Positions 5,840 to 15,173 of a DNA stretch of 26,707 nucleotides are shown in pieces. A program made the translations under genes and the position numbers. Position 1 is the first letter of the stretch. Each line of letters begins with the position of its first letter. The notes beneath the pieces are model-generated. The model saw only the letters and a program-made list of their open reading frames with translations, was not told the DNA's origin and searched no databases. The stretch spans positions 1-26,707 of the forward strand of contig CAKSEO010000031.1 of the NCBI GenBank assembly GCA_934446565.1, read 5' to 3'. The stretch is from an uncultured Oscillospiraceae bacterium. GTDB lineage: Bacteria > Bacillota > Clostridia > Oscillospirales > Ruminococcaceae.

Positions 5840-8452
5840 ATGAATCCTAACAAATACACGAAAAAATCCCTTGAGGCGGTACAGTCCGCGCAGGATATCT
5901 CGGTAAGCTACCAGAACAACTGCGTTGAGCAGGAACACCTGCTTTACGCGCTGCTTACCCAGGACAGCAGCCTTGCCGGGCAGATACTCACAAAAATGAA
6001 CATCGACGCCAACGCCGTTCAGCAGGCTGCGCTGCACTTTATAGAGGGCATGCCGAGGGTTTCCGGCAGCGGCAGAGAGGCTGGAAAAATCTACGTTTCC
6101 CCCGACCTCGACAAGGCGTTCACTGAGGCGGAAGCCCAGGCGGAGCGCATGAAGGACGAGTACGTGAGCGTGGAGCACCTGCTGCTTGCGCTTGCGGAGA
6201 AGCCCTCCAGCGGCGTTTCCGGGATATTCCGCAGCTTCGGCGTAACAAAGGATAAGCTGCTCAAGGCGATATCCGAGATACGCGGCTCTGCAAGAGTGAC
6301 CTCCCAGGAGCCTGAGGAGACATACGACGTGCTGAACAAATACGGTCAGGATCTCGTCGAGCTTGCAAGACAGAACAAGCTCGACCCGGTCATCGGCAGA
6401 GATAACGAGATAAGAAGCGTTATCCGTATTCTTTCCCGTAAGACCAAAAATAACCCCTGCCTTATCGGCGAACCCGGCGTAGGTAAGACCGCTATCGTCG
6501 AGGGACTTGCGCTGAGAATAGTCCGCGGCGATGTCCCGGCAAACCTGAAAGACCGCAAGCTGTTCTCGCTGGATATGGGCGCGCTCATCGCCGGCGCAAA
6601 GTACCAGGGCGAGTTCGAGGAACGTCTGAAAGCCGTTCTCAACGAAGTCAAGAAGAGCGAGGGACGTATACTGCTGTTCATTGATGAGATACACCTCATC
6701 GTCGGCGCGGGCAAGAGCAACGGCGCGATGGACGCCGGCAACCTGCTGAAACCTATGCTGGCGCGCGGCGAGCTGCACTGCATCGGCGCTACCACGCTGG
6801 ACGAGTACAGCAAGTATATCGAAAAGGACCCCGCGCTTGAGCGTAGATTCCAGACCGTAATGGCAGACGAGCCCTCAGTCGAGGATACTATATCTATACT
6901 GAGAGGTCTGAAAGAGCGCTACGAGGTGTTCCACGGCGTAAAGATACACGACAACGCGCTGATAGCAGCGGCTACGCTCTCCAACAGGTACATCACCGAC
7001 CGGTTCCTGCCGGATAAGGCGATAGACCTTGTGGACGAAGCCTGCGCTATGATACGCACCGAGATGGACAGTATGCCGCAGGAACTTGATGAGATAAGCC
7101 GTTCCATCATGCAGGATGAGATCGAGGAAGCGGCTCTGAAAAAGGAGACCGACAAGCTTTCCCAGGAGCACCTTGCAGATATCCAGAAGGAGCTTGCCGA
7201 GAAGCGCGAGAAGTTCAACGCCATGAAAGCAAAGTGGCAGAACGAGAAAAACGCCATCAGCAAAGTGCAGGACCTCCGTAAGGAGATAGAATCCACCAAC
7301 GGCGAGATAGAAAAGGCAAAGCGCGAATACAACCTGAACAAGGCTGCCGAGCTCCAGTACGGCACACTGCCGAAACTCCAGGCAGAACTTGCAAAGGAGG
7401 AGGAACTTGCAGAGCAGGCAAAGAGCGATTCTCTGCTCCGCGACAAGGTAACGGAGGACGAGATCGCGCGTATCGTCTCCCGCTGGACGGGTATCCCGGT
7501 AACGAAGCTGGTCGAGGGCGAGCGCGAGAAAATACTTGCTCTGGGCGACACGCTCCACAAGCGCGTTATCGGTCAGGACGAAGCCGTTGACCGCGTAACG
7601 GAAGCCATCATGCGCTCTCGCGCGGGTATAAACGACCCGAAGAAGCCACTGGGTTCGTTCCTGTTCCTGGGTCCTACCGGCGTCGGCAAGACTGAGCTTG
7701 CAAAGGCTCTTGCGGAGGCTCTGTTCGACGACGAACACAGCATTGTCCGCCTTGACATGAGCGAATATATGGAGAAGTACAGCGTGTCCAGGCTGATAGG
7801 CGCGCCTCCAGGATATGTCGGATATGAGGAGGGCGGTCAGCTCACCGAGGCAGTCCGCCGCAAGCCCTACTCCGTCGTACTGTTCGACGAGGTGGAAAAG
7901 GCTCATCCCGATGTGTTCAACGTGCTGCTCCAGGTGCTTGACGACGGGCGTATAACCGACGGTCAGGGGCGCACCGTGGATTTCCGCAACACTATAATCA
8001 TCCTCACCTCCAACCTCGGCTCGCAGTATATCCTTGATGGCATCAACGACCAGGGTGAAATTTCCGAGGAGGCAAGGAAGTCGGTTGACGCGCTGCTCAA
8101 GCAGTCGTTCAGACCGGAATTCCTCAACCGTCTTGACGAGATAGTATTCTACAAGCCGCTGCGCAAGGAAGAGATATTCAAGATAATCGACCTGCTCGCG
8201 GCGTCACTCAAGGCGCGTCTCAAGGACAAGCAGCTTGACCTCGACATCACCGACGCTGCAAAGCAGGCGATAGTTGACGCAAGCTACGACCCGAGCTTCG
8301 GTGCACGTCCGCTCAAGAGATATATCCAGCGCAACGTTGAGACCATCGCTGCAAAGGAGATACTCCGCGGCGAGGTGCACCAGGGCGATACCATCGTCAT
8401 CGACTCTGTTAACGGCGAGCTGACCTCAATGATACAGCACGCCAGTGCGTGA
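5840..8452 (+). CDS. clpB: ATP-dependent disaggregase ClpB
   Basis: This 870-residue protein is a full-length Hsp100 chaperone. It has the Clp N-domain (1-145, double Clp repeat [13 protein letters not shown]... and [16 protein letters not shown]...), AAA+ domain 1 with Walker A GEPGVGKT at 210-217, a coiled-coil middle domain (about 410-530, rich in Glu/Lys with [15 protein letters not shown]) that distinguishes ClpB from ClpA/ClpC, AAA+ domain 2 with Walker A GPTGVGKT at 611-618 and Walker [12 protein letters not shown], and a C-terminal D2-small domain. With DnaK it resolves protein aggregates using ATP. An AAAGGAGG site precedes ATG 5840. No CIRCE palindrome is seen in the 40 bases upstream. 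A terminator follows at 8491. Confidence 0.97.
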   Translation: MNPNKYTKKSLEAVQSAQDISVSYQNNCVEQEHLLYALLTQDSSLAGQILTKMNIDANAVQQAALHFIEGMPRVSGSGREAGKIYVSPDLDKAFTEAEAQAERMKDEYVSVEHLLLALAEKPSSGVSGIFRSFGVTKDKLLKAISEIRGSARVTSQEPEETYDVLNKYGQDLVELARQNKLDPVIGRDNEIRSVIRILSRKTKNNPCLIGEPGVGKTAIVEGLALRIVRGDVPANLKDRKLFSLDMGALIAGAKYQGEFEERLKAVLNEVKKSEGRILLFIDEIHLIVGAGKSNGAMDAGNLLKPMLARGELHCIGATTLDEYSKYIEKDPALERRFQTVMADEPSVEDTISILRGLKERYEVFHGVKIHDNALIAAATLSNRYITDRFLPDKAIDLVDEACAMIRTEMDSMPQELDEISRSIMQDEIEEAALKKETDKLSQEHLADIQKELAEKREKFNAMKAKWQNEKNAISKVQDLRKEIESTNGEIEKAKREYNLNKAAELQYGTLPKLQAELAKEEELAEQAKSDSLLRDKVTEDEIARIVSRWTGIPVTKLVEGEREKILALGDTLHKRVIGQDEAVDRVTEAIMRSRAGINDPKKPLGSFLFLGPTGVGKTELAKALAEALFDDEHSIVRLDMSEYMEKYSVSRLIGAPPGYVGYEEGGQLTEAVRRKPYSVVLFDEVEKAHPDVFNVLLQVLDDGRITDGQGRTVDFRNTIIILTSNLGSQYILDGINDQGEISEEARKSVDALLKQSFRPEFLNRLDEIVFYKPLRKEEIFKIIDLLAASLKARLKDKQLDLDITDAAKQAIVDASYDPSFGARPLKRYIQRNVETIAAKEILRGEVHQGDTIVIDSVNGELTSMIQHASA

Positions 8453-8490
8453 ATCGCATAACAAAGCCGTTTTCACAGCGCGAATAACTG

Positions 8491-8530
8491 AATGCCGCTC
8501 CGGACGGGAAACCTCCGGGGCGGCATTTTG
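8491..8530 (+). terminator. Rho-independent terminator after clpB
   Basis: AATGCCGC (8491-8498) pairs with GCGGCATT (8520-8527), with further CCGG pairing inside, and the U run starts in the stem end (ATTTTG). Confidence 0.85.
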
Positions 8531-8673
8531 TCTGAAATCCAACTGGGAAATTCAGTATTTTTTGTATGATATGTCAACCTGATCAACGGAAAAGTTAACG
8601 AAAAGTTGATTTTCGCATGATATGATATTTATTGTGGAACACTAGTTACCTATAGATTTTGGCAGGTGAATTT

Positions 8674-9621
8674 ATGAAAACTGGACTTATATTAGAGGGC
8701 GGCGCCGTAAGGGGAATATTTACGGCTGGAGTGCTTGACCGCCTGATGGAAAACGGCATTTACTATCCCTATGTTTGCGGAGTTTCCGCAGGCGGCGGAA
8801 ACGCGATGAGCTATGTTTCCCGGCAGATAGGGCGTACTGCGCGGCAGATAAACGCGCCGAAATCCGAATCCTATTTCGGGTTCAGGCAGTTCGTCGAGGT
8901 GCACAAGATAATCAACCTCGACAAGATGGCGTTCGAGTACCCCTACAAGCAGTTCCCGTTCGACTTCGATACATATTTTAAGAGCGGGATAGACGTGGAA
9001 TACGCCTGCACTTGCTGCGAGACCGGAAAGGCGGAGTTCTTCTCCGAATCCTCCGACGAGCAGAAGCTGCTGAACATCGTCAAGGCGACCTGCTCCGTGC
9101 CCATGCTCTGCGACCCGGTGGAGATAAACGGAAAGCACTATCTTGACGGCAGCATTGCGGATTCCATTCCTATACAGCATGCTCTGGATATGGGCTGCGA
9201 CCGCGTAGTCGTAGTAATGACCAAGCCGGACACCAACGTCCCGCCGACCAACTACGCTAAATTCCGCCAGGTGATCTCGCATATGTACAAGGATTATCCG
9301 GCGTTCGTCGAGGCTTGTATGGAGCGCGTTGACAACTACAACAAGACCATCGCGCTGATGGATAAGCTCCAGGCGGAGGGAAAGGCGTTCGTCATCCGTC
9401 CGCAGATACCCACGATAAGCAAGTTCGAGCAGGACAGCCGCAAGATAATGGAGCTGTACCGCCACGGCTACACTCTGATGGACAAGCGCCTTATGGAGCT
9501 TGTGGAGTGGAACGAGGGAAAACCTGCGTCAGAGCCGGAAATGGTTCCCGGAACAGCAAAAACGGAAGCAGTGACCAGCGATTTTCCGGAGGACGAAAGC
9601 ATTCTGCTTGCCTCCGGCTGA
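8674..9621 (+). CDS. Patatin-like phospholipase family protein
   Basis: This 315-residue cytoplasmic alpha/beta hydrolase has the complete patatin signature. The glycine-rich oxyanion loop is GLILEGGAVRGIFTAGV at residues 4-20, the nucleophile Ser38 lies in GVSAGG, and the catalytic-dyad Asp158 lies in LDGSIADSIP. Family members hydrolyse acyl esters of lipids; the substrate here is unknown. The long C-terminal part (DKRLMELVEWNEG and a Thr/Glu-rich tail) resembles the RssA/YjjU-type bacterial group. I chose ATG 8674, preceded by an AGGTG site, over the in-frame TTG 8659, which would add five residues before it without a site of its own. Terminators lie before (8491) and after (9633), so it is a single-gene unit. 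Confidence 0.92.
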   Translation: MKTGLILEGGAVRGIFTAGVLDRLMENGIYYPYVCGVSAGGGNAMSYVSRQIGRTARQINAPKSESYFGFRQFVEVHKIINLDKMAFEYPYKQFPFDFDTYFKSGIDVEYACTCCETGKAEFFSESSDEQKLLNIVKATCSVPMLCDPVEINGKHYLDGSIADSIPIQHALDMGCDRVVVVMTKPDTNVPPTNYAKFRQVISHMYKDYPAFVEACMERVDNYNKTIALMDKLQAEGKAFVIRPQIPTISKFEQDSRKIMELYRHGYTLMDKRLMELVEWNEGKPASEPEMVPGTAKTEAVTSDFPEDESILLASG

Positions 9622-9632
9622 ATGAAATAACC

Positions 9633-9670
9633 GAGCCGCGATGTAAATATGTCTGCATAGCGGCTCTTTT
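9633..9670 (+). terminator. Rho-independent terminator after the patatin gene
   Basis: GAGCCGC (9633-9639) pairs with GCGGCTC (9660-9666) and is followed by TTTT. Confidence 0.8.
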
Positions 9671-9698
9671 GATAGGTTGGAATGGAAGGAGTATGTAT

Positions 9699-10487
9699 AT
9701 GAAAAAATACGCAATGCTGATAGCTGCTGCAATCGCGGTAATGTGCACCGGCTGTCAGTCGGACACGGTTTCCGGTGGCGGGACGTCAGTTCCTGCGGCG
9801 GAAAGCACTTCGGTCAGCACCGCGGCAGCTACTTCGGGAAGCCCGGCTGTATCCTCTGCGGAGAGCCCGGCGGAAAGCACCGCCGGGACCACAGGAGCTA
9901 CTTCGGCGGAGGAAAGCGCTTCTGACGGACATATCGACATTGAAAAGCGCTCTGCTCTGTGGCGCGGTTCGGACAGCTATTTCGTATTCTACCCGGACGG
10001 CTCCGGCGGGTGCACTATGAGCTTTGAAAACGGCACTGGAGTTGCGTTCCGGTATGAGCAGAATGCTGACGGCTCCACGACGTTCCACATGGGCGCGGAG
10101 GATAATTCGATAAACGCGTTCACTACCAGCAATCCTGACGGCACGCTCTCCATCGTCTGGGATGACGGCAGGGAGGAAGTTTTCTATCCTGTCAATTGGA
10201 ACGTTGAGGAATTCACTTTCTACACAAACGAGGAGCTGCAATATATCGCGCTCGCTTACTATCAGGCGAACTATGGGTATACTCCACACTATTCCGGTAT
10301 TCAGACCGATCCGGACGGCACGGCTACGATACAGCTCTACGACCAGGTAGACGACCACAATTCCACTGCTGCCTGGTATACCGTTGACCGCGTGACGCTG
10401 AAAGGCACGGATAATATCTCCGGCGAGGATATTGACATGTCCGGATTTGCCGACGCTGCGAAAAATGCGTCAGTATCGGCGGGATAA
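9699..10487 (+). CDS. Putative lipoprotein of unknown function
   Basis: This is a 262-residue protein with a lipoprotein signal peptide: MKK, a hydrophobic core AMLIAAAIAVM and lipobox CTGC with Cys19. Residues 20-75 are a low-complexity Ser/Thr/Ala/Glu linker (repeats of the type ESTxxTxxATS) that should span the cell wall. The folded part from about 80 contains short beta-strand units (YFVFYPDGSGGCTMSFENG, TTFHMGAEDN, TLSIVWDDGREEVFYPV) and an alpha segment (NEELQYIALAYYQANYG). I do not recognise a named family. Start ATG 9699 lies 8 bases after GGAAGGA; ATG 9693 is too close. Terminators flank it at 9633 and 10497. Anchoring outside the membrane is well supported; the role is unknown. Confidence 0.85.
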   Translation: MKKYAMLIAAAIAVMCTGCQSDTVSGGGTSVPAAESTSVSTAAATSGSPAVSSAESPAESTAGTTGATSAEESASDGHIDIEKRSALWRGSDSYFVFYPDGSGGCTMSFENGTGVAFRYEQNADGSTTFHMGAEDNSINAFTTSNPDGTLSIVWDDGREEVFYPVNWNVEEFTFYTNEELQYIALAYYQANYGYTPHYSGIQTDPDGTATIQLYDQVDDHNSTAAWYTVDRVTLKGTDNISGEDIDMSGFADAAKNASVSAG

Positions 10488-10496
10488 AGAAAACAT

Positions 10497-10532
10497 AACG
10501 GCGTACGTCCTGCTGGATGTGCGCCGTTTTTT
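10497..10532 (+). terminator. Terminator between convergent genes
   Basis: AACGGCG pairs with CGCCGTT (plus inner TAC/GTG and TCC/GGA pairs), followed by a T6 run at 10527-10532. It directly abuts the 3' end of the minus-strand PAS-like gene and may act in both directions. Confidence 0.85.
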
Positions 10533-10947
10533 ACGTTTGGTCATTATTGATCCCGAAATATCTGCCGATAACGCTGTCGGGAGCGTTTTCGGAACGGATG
10601 AATCCCAGCTCGGAGATGTCGAACAGCAGGCAGCCGCAGTGCCCACGGTAAGTCGGAAAGCATATCGCTTTTACGCAGGTGTCTGTCCGGCTGTAGTCCA
10701 TCAATTCCAGACGTTCGCCGTAGAGCGCAGCGCGTTCGCAGCATTTTATCAACTTGGGGTCCATATTACCGAATCTGTTTCCGACGAGCTTTTCAAGCGG
10801 AGTTTTTTCCAGACTGGCTAAAGCTTTATTTCCATAGCAGATCAACCCGTCTATCGAGCTGCGCTCCTTATCGAAAACTATCTCCATATCCGCGAACGCG
10901 TCAAAGCTTGCGTACCGGGCGTGGTATTCCTCCGGAGTATGCGGCAT
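10531..10947 (-). CDS. PAS-like sensory domain protein, 5' end probably frameshifted
   Basis: This open frame gives 138 residues. The sequence (GLICYGNKALASLEKTPLEKLVGNRF, then LELMDYSRTDTCVKAICFPTYRGHCGCLLFDISELGF) has the shape of the PAS-like input module found before GGDEF or kinase domains in clostridial signalling proteins, but here no output domain follows. ATG 10947 has no ribosome binding site. Upstream, the minus strand has a consensus promoter (11054-11082), an AAGGAG site (10995-11000) and tandem ATGs (10994, 10991) that open a frame MMKLNENSGIIITLTE; it runs into this one just at 10948-10950 but one base out of register. One missing base would join both into a 153-residue protein. 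Either a mutation or a sequence error. Confidence 0.65.
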   Translation of the reverse strand: MPHTPEEYHARYASFDAFADMEIVFDKERSSIDGLICYGNKALASLEKTPLEKLVGNRFGNMDPKLIKCCERAALYGERLELMDYSRTDTCVKAICFPTYRGHCGCLLFDISELGFIRSENAPDSVIGRYFGINNDQT

Positions 10948-10994
10948 TCCGTCAGCGTAATGATAATGCCGCTATTCTCGTTCAATTTCATCAT
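10948..10994 (-). other. Out-of-frame 5' part of the PAS-like gene
   Basis: This segment reads MMKLNENSGIIITLTE from tandem ATGs behind an AAGGAG site, then would leave the PAS frame. The promoter and leader in front of it support it as the natural beginning of the gene. Confidence 0.55.
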
Positions 10995-11053
10995 CTCCTT
11001 GTTGTGATCTCATGATACGGGCAGTGTTTTAAACCATATAATGCAGTAAACTA

Positions 11054-11082
11054 ATTATAATATATATTTATAAAATTGTCAA
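11054..11082 (-). promoter_or_regulatory. Consensus promoter for the PAS-like gene
   Basis: On the minus strand, TTGACA (11077-11082) and TATAAT (11054-11059) are both perfect, with a 17-base spacer. The leader to ATG 10994 is about 50 bases. Confidence 0.85.
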
Positions 11083-11139
11083 GCACTCGTGGTCTTGAAG
11101 CTTTCTCTGCATTAGAAGCCATTTTTTTCGCCGCGTCTA

Positions 11140-11167
11140 TTGACTTTTGGCGAAAATGATGTATAAT
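11140..11167 (+). promoter_or_regulatory. Promoter of alaS
   Basis: TTGACT (11140-11145) and TATAAT (11162-11167) are separated by 16 bases. The leader to the alaS ATG is only about 60 bases, too short for a T-box. Confidence 0.75.
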
Positions 11168-11231
11168 AAATATGTATGCGTATTCCATATGGAGTAAACA
11201 GAAATTTTGCAAAACAAAGAGGACAAACACT

Positions 11232-13877
11232 ATGAAATGGACCGGACTTAACGATCTCCGCGAGAGCTACCTTAGTTTCTTCGAGAGCAAGGGACATCTG
11301 CGCCTGAACAGCTTTCCGCTGGTTCCCCAGGGCGATAACTCTATCCTGCTCATCAATGCGGGCATGACCCCGCTGAAAAAGTACTTCCAGGGCATTGAGG
11401 AGCCGCCGCGCCACCGCGTGACTACCTGCCAGAAGTGCATCCGTACGCCTGATATCGAGAATGTCGGCAAGACTGCCCGCCACGGCACCTACTTTGAGAT
11501 GCTCGGCAACTTCTCCTTCGGCGACTACTTCAAGCATGAGGCTATCGCCTGGGCATGGGAGTACCTTACAAAGGTGCTCGAAATACCGCCGGAGCGCCTG
11601 TGGGTAACTATTTACGAGCAGGACGACGAGGCTGGCGACATCTGGGCTAACGAGGTCGGCGTTCCCCGCGACCGTATCATCAAGCTCGGCAAGGCTGACA
11701 ACTTCTGGGAGCACGGCAGCGGTCCCTGCGGTCCCTGCTCTGAGATACACTACGACCGCGGCGAGAAGTACGGTCACTTCGACCACATCGGTCAGGACAA
11801 CTTCGAGGAAGTCGGCGACTGCGACCGTATCATCGAGATCTGGAACAACGTATTCACCCAGTTCGACAACGACGGTCACGGCAACTACACCCAGCTCAAG
11901 ACAAAGAACATCGACACCGGTATGGGTCTGGAGCGCCTTGCGTGCGTAATGCAGGACGTTGACAACCTGTTCGAGGTCGATACCGTTCAGAATATTCTGA
12001 AGAAGATAAGCTCCATCGTTGGCGTTGACTACAAGGCTGACCCCGTTAAGGACGTTTCCCTCCGCGTTATCACCGACCACATCAGGAGCACAACGTTCAT
12101 GGTAGGCGACGGCGTTCTCCCCTCCAACGAGGGCAGAGGCTACGTTCTGCGCAGACTGCTCAGAAGAGCCGCAAGACACGGCAGACTGCTCGGCTGCACA
12201 AAGCCGTTCCTGCACGACGTATGCGACACCGTTATCAATGAGAACCTTTCCGCTTATCCCGAGCTGGACGAAAAACGCGCTTACATCAAGAAAGTCATCC
12301 AGACCGAGGAGGAGAGCTTTGCTAAGACCATCGACAAGGGTACCGATATCCTCAACGAGATGATCGAAAAGCTGGAGAAGTCCGGCGAAAAGACCCTTGA
12401 CGGCGCAGACGTATTCAAGCTGCACGATACCTACGGATTCCCGCTCGACCTCACCAAGGAGATACTCCACGAAAAAGGCCTGGAAGCTGACGAAGAGGGC
12501 TTTAAGAAGTACATGCAGGAGCAGAAGTCCACTGCCCGCGCAAACAAGAAGCTCGGCGGCGGCTGGGACAATGCGAAGAACTCCGCGCTTGACGCTTACA
12601 AGACCACATTCGTGGGCTACACAGAGCTTGAAAAGCAGACAAAGCTGCTCGCCATCGTAAAGAACGGCGAGGTTTCCGAGCTTTGCGAGGAGGGCGACGA
12701 CGTTTCCGTTATTCTTGAGGAAACCCCATTCTATGCAGAGATGGGCGGTCAGGTCGGCGACAGCGGTACTGTTGTTTCCGGCGACAACGTTATTGAAATC
12801 ACAGACACCAAGAAGCTCACCAACGGCGCTTTCATCTCCAACGGTAAGGTGGTAAGCGGTGGATTTGCGGCTGGTGAAACCGTCATCGCAAAGGTTGACA
12901 CCGAAAAGCGCGCCGCAACTCAGCGCAACCACACCTGCGCGCACATCCTCCAGGCGGCTCTGCGCCACGTTCTGGGCGACCACGTTCATCAGGCAGGTTC
13001 CTACGTTGACCCGTATCAGTGCCGCTTCGACTTCAACCACTTCAGCGCGCTGACAGCCGACGAACTTCAGCAGGTAGAGAATTACGTTAACAAGATTATC
13101 ATGGCTGCCGTTCCCGTTACTACTGAGGTGCTCCCCATCGAGGAAGCTAAGAAGAAGGGCGCGATGGCTCTGTTCGGCGAGAAGTACGGCGACGTTGTAC
13201 GCGTCGTTTCCGTGGGCGATTATTCCACTGAATTCTGCGGCGGTACTCACCTGACGAATTCCGCACAGGCTGGTCTGTTCAAGATAGTTTCCGAAGCTTC
13301 CGTCTCCAGCGGCGTAAGACGTATCCAGGCTGTTACTGGTATGGCTGTAATGTCCATGCTGTATGATTACAAGAATACTCTCGAAAAGACCTGCGCAGTT
13401 CTCAAGGCTCCGAATTTCGACGAACTCGCACACCGTGCCGAGAGCGTAATGACAGAGCTCCGCGAAAAGGACAAGAAGATCGAGAGCATGGAGCAGGCTG
13501 CTGCAAACGCACAGCTCGGCGACCTCGGCGCAGGCTGCCCCGAGGTGAACGGCGTGAAGATCGTCACCGCTGCGCTGGACGGCACAGGCGCTGACGGGCT
13601 CCGCAAGCTCGGCGACTCCCTCGCCGACAAGTTCGACTGCTTCGTTGCAGTGCTCGCAGGAACCGCAGACGGCAAGAGCAGCATTCTCTGCAAGTGCTCC
13701 AAGAGCGCGGTCGCAAAGGGCGCTAACGCAGGAACGCTGGTTCGCGAGATCGCTGCTGTCGCAGGCGGCAAGGGCGGCGGAAAGCCCGACCAGGCTATGG
13801 CGGGTATCCCGGACGCTTCCAGGATAAAGGACGCGCTGGCTGCTGCCGCTGATATCGCTGCTAAGTATATCAAGTAA
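11232..13877 (+). CDS. alaS: Alanyl-tRNA synthetase
   Basis: This 881-residue enzyme charges tRNA-Ala with alanine. The class II catalytic core begins at the N-terminus (RESYLSFFESKGHLRLNSFPL, then the motif with LLINAGMTPLKKYF and HGTYFEMLGNFSFGDYFK). The tRNA-recognition domain follows, then the editing domain with the zinc ligands H567xxxH571 and C669GGTH673, and a C-terminal coiled coil and DHHA1 domain (GGGKGGGKPDQAMAGI near the end of the protein). Start ATG 11232 follows an AGAGGA site by 8 bases and gives the usual N-terminus MKWTGLNDLR; an upstream ATG at 11172 lacks such a site. Length is typical. A tRNA-Ala gene with the G3-U70 identity pair lies at 23766. Confidence 0.98.
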   Translation: MKWTGLNDLRESYLSFFESKGHLRLNSFPLVPQGDNSILLINAGMTPLKKYFQGIEEPPRHRVTTCQKCIRTPDIENVGKTARHGTYFEMLGNFSFGDYFKHEAIAWAWEYLTKVLEIPPERLWVTIYEQDDEAGDIWANEVGVPRDRIIKLGKADNFWEHGSGPCGPCSEIHYDRGEKYGHFDHIGQDNFEEVGDCDRIIEIWNNVFTQFDNDGHGNYTQLKTKNIDTGMGLERLACVMQDVDNLFEVDTVQNILKKISSIVGVDYKADPVKDVSLRVITDHIRSTTFMVGDGVLPSNEGRGYVLRRLLRRAARHGRLLGCTKPFLHDVCDTVINENLSAYPELDEKRAYIKKVIQTEEESFAKTIDKGTDILNEMIEKLEKSGEKTLDGADVFKLHDTYGFPLDLTKEILHEKGLEADEEGFKKYMQEQKSTARANKKLGGGWDNAKNSALDAYKTTFVGYTELEKQTKLLAIVKNGEVSELCEEGDDVSVILEETPFYAEMGGQVGDSGTVVSGDNVIEITDTKKLTNGAFISNGKVVSGGFAAGETVIAKVDTEKRAATQRNHTCAHILQAALRHVLGDHVHQAGSYVDPYQCRFDFNHFSALTADELQQVENYVNKIIMAAVPVTTEVLPIEEAKKKGAMALFGEKYGDVVRVVSVGDYSTEFCGGTHLTNSAQAGLFKIVSEASVSSGVRRIQAVTGMAVMSMLYDYKNTLEKTCAVLKAPNFDELAHRAESVMTELREKDKKIESMEQAAANAQLGDLGAGCPEVNGVKIVTAALDGTGADGLRKLGDSLADKFDCFVAVLAGTADGKSSILCKCSKSAVAKGANAGTLVREIAAVAGGKGGGKPDQAMAGIPDASRIKDALAAAADIAAKYIK

Positions 13878-13908
13878 TCAAGGCTTACAGGCTCATTTAA
13901 ACAGGTCG

Positions 13909-13950
13909 AAATGTCGTTTTCTTTGGATACCGGGGAAAACGACATTTTGG
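13909..13950 (+). terminator. Terminator-like hairpin after alaS
   Basis: A perfect 13-bp stem, AAATGTCGTTTTC (13909-13921) with GAAAACGACATTT (13935-13947), ends in TTTTGG. The U run is short, so read-through into the deaminase gene is possible. Confidence 0.7.
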
Positions 13951-13993
13951 TAATGGGCAAAGTTAAATTGTTGTTAAAATTTGGAGGTTCAGC

Positions 13994-14380
13994 ATGACAG
14001 AAGAATGGCAGCGCCTTTATGACGCGGCGAAGTCCGTTATAAATTCGCGCCAGCTGTCCAAGAATATGTGTGTCGGCGATGTCGGAGCGGCGGTTTTAAG
14101 CTCCAGCGGAAAAATATACACCGGCGTGTGCATAGACACGGCATGCTCGCTGGGATTCTGCGCGGAGCGCAACGCGATTTCCACCATGTTCACCCAGGGG
14201 GAGTACGAGATAACAAAGGTATGCGCGATCTACCTGGACGGCGGAGTAATGCCGCCCTGCGGCGCCTGCCGTGAATTCATGATGCAGATGGGAGAGTCTG
14301 CGAAAAACATCGAGGTGCTTGTCGGAAACGACGGCGAAACAGTACGCCTTGGCGACCTTATGCCGAAGTATCAGTACTGA
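13994..14380 (+). CDS. Cytidine deaminase-like protein
   Basis: This 128-residue zinc enzyme of the cytidine deaminase superfamily carries both zinc motifs: C56-A57-E58 (FCAERN, catalytic Glu58) and P88-C89-G90-A91-C92 (PPCGACREF). The length fits a tetrameric cytidine deaminase (Cdd) or the closely related blasticidin-S-deaminase-like group; the ERNA and GGVMPPCGACR segments are shared, so the exact substrate is open. A GGAGG site precedes the ATG. It is followed 18 bases later by a small membrane protein gene, which suggests co-transcription. Likely role: pyrimidine salvage. Confidence 0.88.
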   Translation: MTEEWQRLYDAAKSVINSRQLSKNMCVGDVGAAVLSSSGKIYTGVCIDTACSLGFCAERNAISTMFTQGEYEITKVCAIYLDGGVMPPCGACREFMMQMGESAKNIEVLVGNDGETVRLGDLMPKYQY

Positions 14381-14398
14381 CGTAAAATGGAGGTAATC

Positions 14399-14758
14399 AT
14401 GGACGAGCAGAAAATGACTCCGAAAAGCTCCGAAACGGGTCTGGAGTACATTCGAGAAATGGTAGGCAGCGGATTCCTGAAAAAGAACATCCTGTCAAAG
14501 GACGAAACATCCGGATTCGAGGAGCTGGAGAAAAACGGTACTCTCCCCGAGGGCGTTTACACCACCAGCGAGGGCAGTCAGACAGAGTACTGCCGCGTTG
14601 AGAGCGCAGCTCCCGACATGACCGACGAGGAGATAGACCGGCTGATACAGCTGCGCAAGGCTAAGGATATCCACACTATAAGAAACTGGATAATCTTTTT
14701 CGGTGTAATGTCTGTTATCGGGCTGGTTTTCGGCGGCATTTCCCTGTTTATGAGCTGA
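14399..14758 (+). CDS. Small C-terminally anchored membrane protein, function unknown
   Basis: This 119-residue protein has a soluble, charged N-terminal part (about 1-92, including a likely short helix TDEEIDRLIQLRKAKDIHTIRN) and a single hydrophobic C-terminal segment (IIFFGVMSVIGLVFGGISLFM). That layout would leave the bulk in the cytoplasm with a tail anchor. I do not recognise a family. ATG 14399 is chosen because GGAGG at 14389-14393 lies 5 bases ahead; the ATG at 14387 overlaps that site. It sits between the deaminase and the HIT gene in one direction. Confidence 0.8.
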   Translation: MDEQKMTPKSSETGLEYIREMVGSGFLKKNILSKDETSGFEELEKNGTLPEGVYTTSEGSQTEYCRVESAAPDMTDEEIDRLIQLRKAKDIHTIRNWIIFFGVMSVIGLVFGGISLFMS

Positions 14759-14798
14759 ATCTGCTGCAAATTTCCATGTAACCTTTCCATTAAATTAA

Positions 14799-15167
<369 letters not shown>

Positions 15168-15173
15168 CCGCGC

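Noticed and set aside
11168..11231. T-box leader of alaS
   Set aside because: The leader is only about 60 bases and contains no T-box sequence or antiterminator pair.
11112..13433. Very long minus-strand open frame opposite alaS
   Set aside because: It mirrors the AlaRS coding sequence; composition is typical of an antisense shadow and no start signal is present.
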